From Asterella californica (Eukaryota > Streptophyta > Marchantiopsida > Marchantiales > Aytoniaceae): 64,000 nt of DNA. Of the stretch, positions 58,791 to 64,000 are shown piece by piece (position 1 is the stretch's first letter; every line of letters starts with the position of its first letter). The notes under the pieces were generated by a model that saw nothing but the letters and a program-made list of their open reading frames with translations, did not search any database and was not told the DNA's origin. The stretch is from assembly GCA_036924285.1 (NCBI GenBank), contig JAYKYS010000014.1, positions 5,704,001 to 5,768,000 on the forward strand. Reading direction: 5' to 3'. The translations under genes were made by a program, and so were the position numbers.

Positions 58791-60728
58791 ACTCGGCTGG
58801 AAGAAAGACCAAACCTAGAAATCCTTAGCGTTTCTTGAGTTATATCCTGATTTCATTTGTATGTTTTACTGTATTGTATTGTCCTGGTATGGTTTTCAGA
58901 GGCTGAGAATGATCTACATGAGGTTCTGGATAATCAAGAATACGACGTCACATACCTGCAAGCGGTTTTGTTCTTAAGAATTTATTAACTTGTTATAATT
59001 GCAATAAGAATTTTGTTATCAATGAAGTGTCCGATTTTATATCAAGTACCATCATTGAAAATGAAATTTTAACCTTCTACGCAGAACATATTGAACCATG
59101 AAAAACATGAAAAACATAAATGAAAAAGCATGAAAAAAAATTTTCTTTTTTCCTCACTTTGTACCTGAGGTTGACAAAAATATTATCTATTGTCCCGAGA
59201 AACCCTATAAACTTTATTTCAAGATTTTTCAACTAGTACTTAATATTTCATTACAACATGAACTGCAAAGTAGTAGAGTTAGTTGAAAGCTTTGATTTAA
59301 GTCCACGTTTTACGGAGTCAATTTTCCCTTAACGGTAATTATTTACTACCTCTCCGAAGGTGAACCCGCAAATGAAGTCATCTGGGTTACCAATAGCACT
59401 TATAGTCAGACATAGGGTTTAAGACCTGGTTCTGCTTTTATAACGTTGGATGTAAAATAGCATATCTTTTTTTCTATAAATGTTTGCTTAATCTATAACT
59501 AAAACCTTTTGCGAGAACAGGTTTGCTCGTAAATTAATATCTTTTGGATAACACATACATAACTCTTCCATTTGAATATTCCGTCCTAATTCACGAGCCT
59601 CCGTCTCAAACGATCGGAAACTTTTTCCGTAACTTAAACCGTTTTCTCTCTCCATAGTCCTCCCAAATATATTCTCTCTCGATTACTCTAGCTGTCCTGC
59701 ATATTCTTCTCGTCATCCTTGCTTGTTTTCTCGTTACCCAACTCACCGAACTCTCACCGGAACCTCACACCGCGCGAGAACTTCTGTCAAGGCTGATCCA
59801 CTGTCGAAAGAGGCCATATGATGACAAGTGGCTGTGTATGCCCCGCGTGGGGTTAAAAGTTGTGTCTCAGCTGGAGCCAGGAGTGGCGTGGAGCTCCTCA
59901 CGTTCATGAGAGCTCTACAATGGACCTTCCAAAACAGATTTGTAATCTAAAATTTTGCGTTGAATTATTTCCTTCCCCTTTGTCATCCACATGGTGTGGC
60001 GTTGGAATAACGAGATGGGCAACGAAGATTGCATTGGTTTGTGTATCTTTTGTGATCATCTATGAACGAAACGTGACTCCGTGTGATAAACACTCGTCAT
60101 TTTCCACTGGAAGTTTACATAAGTTGCTTGGTCGTTCCATACTCTGAATCGTCCCCAGAAACTTTGCAGTAAACCCTTAAGAATTCAAAGATCATTCAAG
60201 GAGCGAAATAAACTCAAAGATCTTGAGGTTATTTTCACTTGTCCTTGAAAGTGGCTGGTTGGTCCAGAGAGAGCGTCATTTAAAACTCATCCGTCGAGTG
60301 TTTAAATTTTCCTTCATTGCGTGGCGTGCCTGTCGACACAACTGCTGTTAAAACCCAGACAACGGAGGGCTTGGACCTGAACCTCACTCCAGTGGAGAAG
60401 AGCACCATTCCACCAAACTATCGAGCTTATTTAGACTGGGAGAGAGTCGTTCGACCATAGCCACAGTGAACAGTGAAAAGAACGAACAACATAAACAACA
60501 GGATTTATGCAGCGTGGGTGATGCTCGAGTAGCTGACCATTATGGCTCGACTGTTACGACACCTGTCTATTGCTTTGCATTTCAGGTTCAAACTTTGATA
60601 CGATCCTTGCTGCCTGTGTTCTCGTGGCTTGAAGTGTGAGCCTTTTCGGTTCATTCTGTTATTTGGCGTGGGTAGATTCTCGCCTCAAATGTTGCACTCC
60701 GGGCAACTGTTCTACAAGTGTTAACGGC
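58791..60728. other. MnmE upstream region
   Basis: No supported gene. The last kilobase is less AT-rich and probably includes the promoter and leader of the MnmE gene. Start position and any leader intron are not determined. Confidence 0.4.
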
Positions 60729-63700
60729 ATGAATGTCTTACTTTCTTGCGCGTGGTGGTTGCGTCGAGGCGGAGACCCTCGTACAACAGATTTGACAGCT
60801 AAAGATGAACTGCTGAAATTTGCAATTGCCTGCACGTGTGCCAGGAGAGTTTGGAAAGAAATTTGCCAGCCACCGCTTTCCCTCACCGGGCGGAGTTTCT
60901 CGAGCTCTTGGTTTCAAGCTGCTGGGCGTGCTCACAGTGTTTCCAGTTCTTCAAATTCTTCCCAGACGTCTGGTATGCGAATTGTTCAGCTTTTTGTTCC
61001 TTGGTACGAGTATGTTAGTTGCCATTTTGACGACTTCGTCCTGAAAATCAATCCGGGATGTCTGTGTGCAGCTAGAATTTCAATCTCACATCGGGACTCG
61101 AGGATTTCGGAAACCTGGGAAAGTGATGGGGATTCAGGATCAAAATACGTATACGAGGATACTATTGCAGCCATAGTCACTTCATTGGGGGGTCAAGATG
61201 GTTCTGTTGCTATTGTCAGGCTATCTGGGTCGTCGGCAGTCGCAATTGCTGCCCAACTTTTCCGGCCAGCAAGAAAATCCAAGGATGGAGCATCCTGGCA
61301 ACCGAAGAGTCACAGGGTAGAATACGGGGCCGTGGTAGATGCCTCTGGTGCGCTCATAGATGAGGTGTGTTGCAGATCTGGACCTTAAGTTTCAAGTGAG
61401 GTTGTACATTTGAAGGAACGTTATGCTACCGTAGAGGTTGCTAAGCGCATCTTTTGGACTTTGACAGGTTCTGGTCGTCCCCATGTTGGCTCCCAGGTCA
61501 TTTACAAAGGAAGATGTGGTGGAGCTGCAGTGTCATGGGGGTAGTATCTGTGTCCATCGTGTCCTTCAACTTTGTCTTCAGTCTGGAGCAAGGCTGGCTA
61601 AACCTGGTTTGTTATTACCCCGCTCAAAATTTATATCGCATGCTGAAAGATCTTCCGTAAACAGAAGTGTACCACGAACAGCTCAAGTTAAAATTTTCTT
61701 GGCGTAATGGGGAACGTTGGCTGTTTTGTGGATCCTGAATATGATAATAGCCTGGTATGTTGTGTTATGTATCTTACAAACTGCTCCCTGACTCATAACG
61801 TCTCTCCAAGATACATCATAGTTGGAAGTCTTTAGAATTGATAATTCCATGATATTGTGTTTGATGCTGTAACAGGAGAGTTCTCCTTGCGGGCTTTCTT
61901 GAATGGACGCTTGGACCTAGCCCAGGCAGAGAATGTAGCCGAGCTAATCTCAGCGAAAACTTCAGTGGCAGCGGAGGCAGCTTTGGCTGGATTGCAGGTA
62001 GGGAAACAGATGCCTACTGTGAGGTTTAAGGGGAATGTCGCTGTAGGCGGGTGTTTAAGCTCTAACTTGTTGTAGCTCTCTGCGGAATACTTTTGTGGTA
62101 TACGAGTTAAGTCCTGAATCCGTACACAGGTACACAGGAGGTAACTTCTGTGTACCTGGATGATAAAATGTTTGTTCTTGCATCTCGCTGCTAACCACTA
62201 TACCAATATATTTGCGCATTCTTGCTTGACTTTAAGTCGAGCAAGAACATTTTATGTTCCTATACAATACATTCTATTCTATTTTGGTATGGTCGCTTCT
62301 GAACATTTCATAAGTGTTTGCGCACAATCTGAACCCCTTTTTCTGGTCCTTATGTCTCCAAAGTGAGAGTATATATGGCAACCAGTGAGCGTGGGACTAA
62401 ACAGGACCCACAGCCTCCCTCTTAAGTAGGAAGAGTTAACACGGCCAGTCCACTGTTCACATCATTTGCTTCGTTCTCTGGATGGTCCTCCTAAGCACCC
62501 TTCTTCCTCGCTTCTTTGCCGTTGGTTCTCTGGTCACTCAATGAGCTTATTTTTCTTCTCATGTAATGACTCGGCCTTACCATGATTCAGTCTTTTAGCA
62601 TCACACCTGTTGAGGAGTCGTTGTATTTGAGAGATACGTATGCAGGTGTGGAAGCAGGAAATAAAGCTGTTGTGGTTATCATACATCTGTCATATGTGAC
62701 TATATAGTGGTTATACATGCATGGAGGTGTGTTGTAGTGGGATACATTGAGGGTATGTATATTTCTCCATGTTCCACCATGTCCGCATCTATACTGCTCT
62801 TCCAACCCAGGGCTCCCTCACTCTGGGGATGTGCTCTTTACTTCACATCCCCAACTTCCTGTCGCAGGTTAGAGATTTGGCTAAAAAGATTGCACAACGT
62901 TAGCATACGCTCATCCCGTTATTCTCTTTATTGTATGCTTCTCTTGGTTCAGTATTCACGGGTATTCAGTATTCATGTCACAGGTTAGATCAAGGGTATG
63001 TGGGTAGTTCTTGCATTCTGCTGCTATCCCATCGACCCACTACCAGAAGATACTAGTGAACTGTTTGTTTAGTTAATAGCTTTGACATCTGTTACACATC
63101 TGTTACACATTTTCGATTTTGTATTTTACTTTTGTGGTTATTTTTGCTCCATTCTCAGACCTGGCTCCCTCTTTCTCTTGAATGTGACATGTTTTAGCTC
63201 GTGTAAATTCTCTCAATTCTTTAAAATGTCAACCTCTCTGTCCTGCAGGGAGGTTTGTCATCATTAGTTCGCACCATGCGGGAGGAATGCTTGGAGCTGC
63301 TGGGCGACATTGAAGCGCGACTAGACTTTGAGGATGAAATGCCTATTTTGGAACAACGTGATGTGATAAGTAGAATTGACTCGATATGGAACCGTGTGCA
63401 AGTAGCGCTGGGGACTGCAAGGCGTGGAGAACTACTTCAAGCCGGGTTGCAGGTAAGAGTTGAAGCATGGTGTTACGTATTTCACTCCTTTCCTTCCGTA
63501 TACCTCGAGCTTGGAGGAGATATTTGGAATCGATGCAGCCAACTACATGCACGACACATTTTCTGATCGTCGCACTATGTTTGAAATCTGTGCGAGCTCC
63601 TTTTTGTACTTGTCACTCGTAAAATGCAGCAAATGGTAGTGTCCGACTCTTTACAGATCGTAACCTTAATAGGGCAAGTTCGACTGAAAATAGAAACTCC

Positions 63701-63852
63701 ATGGATGTGGGATGTGTGCAAATCTAGTGTGAGTTTTTGCATGCCATTGACAGCCTCTTTATTCCTGGGCCCACATTTGCGGATGTTTGCAGGTGGCGAT
63801 TGTTGGAAGACCTAACGTTGGGAAGTCCAGCCTTTTAAATGCTTGGAGCCAA
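60729..63852 (+). CDS. MnmE: tRNA modification GTPase MnmE (TrmE), 5' part
   Basis: With GidA/MnmG this family makes the 5-carboxymethylaminomethyl-type modification of wobble uridine in tRNAs. Plant nuclear copies act in organelles. Coding exons: 60729-61364, 61468-61606, 61876-61997, 63249-63452, 63793-63852, with GT-AG introns and matching phases. The N-terminal about 140 residues are poorly conserved and may include a transit peptide or an unspotted intron, so the start at ATG 60729 is provisional. Then come [12 protein letters not shown] and [25 protein letters not shown] and HGG (formyl-THF-binding domain), [20 protein letters not shown], the helical [11 protein letters not shown] block, and [18 protein letters not shown] (G1 loop of the G domain). 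The rest lies beyond 64000. A donor also fits at 63858. Confidence 0.92.
62128..62258. repeat. Foldback in MnmE intron 3
   Basis: AGGTACACAG (62128) pairs with CTGTGTACCT (62157). ATAAAATG.TTGTTCTTGC (62163-62181) pairs with GCAAGAACATTTTAT (62241-62255). A third inner pair is TTCTTGCTTGAC and GTCGAGCAAGAA (62219-62247). The words GTTCTTGCATCTCGCTGCTAACCACTATACC between them resemble a reversed tRNA A-box region, so this may be a small decayed tRNA-derived insertion. Confidence 0.5.
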
Positions 63853-64000
63853 GTAGGTGGGTTCGTTATCTTGTTACAGTTTATGTTCGCGGAACAAGTC
63901 TGGTCTTGCAGCTCTTGAATGCACTTAGTCATAGGTCGTCACAGCGAGCTGCGAGTTACTTGTTATAGCCCTGCATTCTCTGATAGAAAGGACTTTGATT
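63853..64000. other. MnmE intron, cut by window edge
   Basis: This follows the G1 exon and starts GTAGGTGGGT. No following exon with the expected G2/G3 region is seen before 64000. Confidence 0.6.

Overview
This window reads as nuclear DNA of a green plant (streptophyte), and a bryophyte-like or early-diverging lineage is my low-confidence guess. Three spliced genes resemble plant proteins: an NADK1-type NAD kinase, a Rubisco-LSMT-type SET methyltransferase and a plant-type MnmE/TrmE GTPase. Their introns are of moderate size with GT-AG ends. The surroundings are AT-rich and full of plant-type transposable elements, plus a fragment of plastid DNA.

Layout. 1-10168: no intact gene. It holds copies of a dispersed LTR-like repeat, a broken coiled-coil ORF rich in the CTTCG motif (about 5.96-7.22 kb) and a decayed genomic copy of part of the SET gene (about 8.56-9.64 kb). 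10169-17897: a nearly complete Ty3/gypsy LTR retrotransposon with 784-bp LTRs, an extra zinc-knuckle ORF, and a gag-pol ORF interrupted by one in-frame stop near the integrase C terminus. 18.0-20.15 kb: tandem repeats, a small hAT-like element, a hairpin and a tRNA-derived SINE-like stretch. 20170-29222: a 9.05-kb Mutator-like element (MULE) with long terminal inverted repeats. Its transposase on the minus strand is broken. On the plus strand it carries an RPA70-C-like ORF and a broken FCP1/HAD-phosphatase-like gene, and it holds two arrays of short palindromes.

29.2-34.8 kb: tRNA-like tandem units, another dispersed repeat, a 518-bp terminal-inverted-repeat element with an 8-9 bp target duplication, a plastid psbC fragment and a group II intron-like fragment. 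34834-39099 (minus): NAD kinase, 10 coding exons, about 564 aa. 39.1-47.5 kb: no recognisable gene, but two foldback/MITE-like elements, a tandem repeat and a microsatellite. 47590-53085 (minus): SET methyltransferase, 15 coding exons, about 619 aa. 54.0-59.5 kb: a hAT end, pieces of an old gypsy integrase in opposite orientations and another dispersed repeat. 60729-64000 (plus): the 5' part of MnmE, cut by the window edge just after the G1 (P-loop) exon.

The three host genes do not form a pathway unit. NADK makes NADP, the SET protein probably methylates a protein lysine, and MnmE modifies tRNA wobble uridines, probably in an organelle. The most unusual object is the large MULE with two unrelated host-like passengers and palindrome arrays. 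Exon boundaries were set by hand from splice signals and reading frame. No alignment or database search was run.
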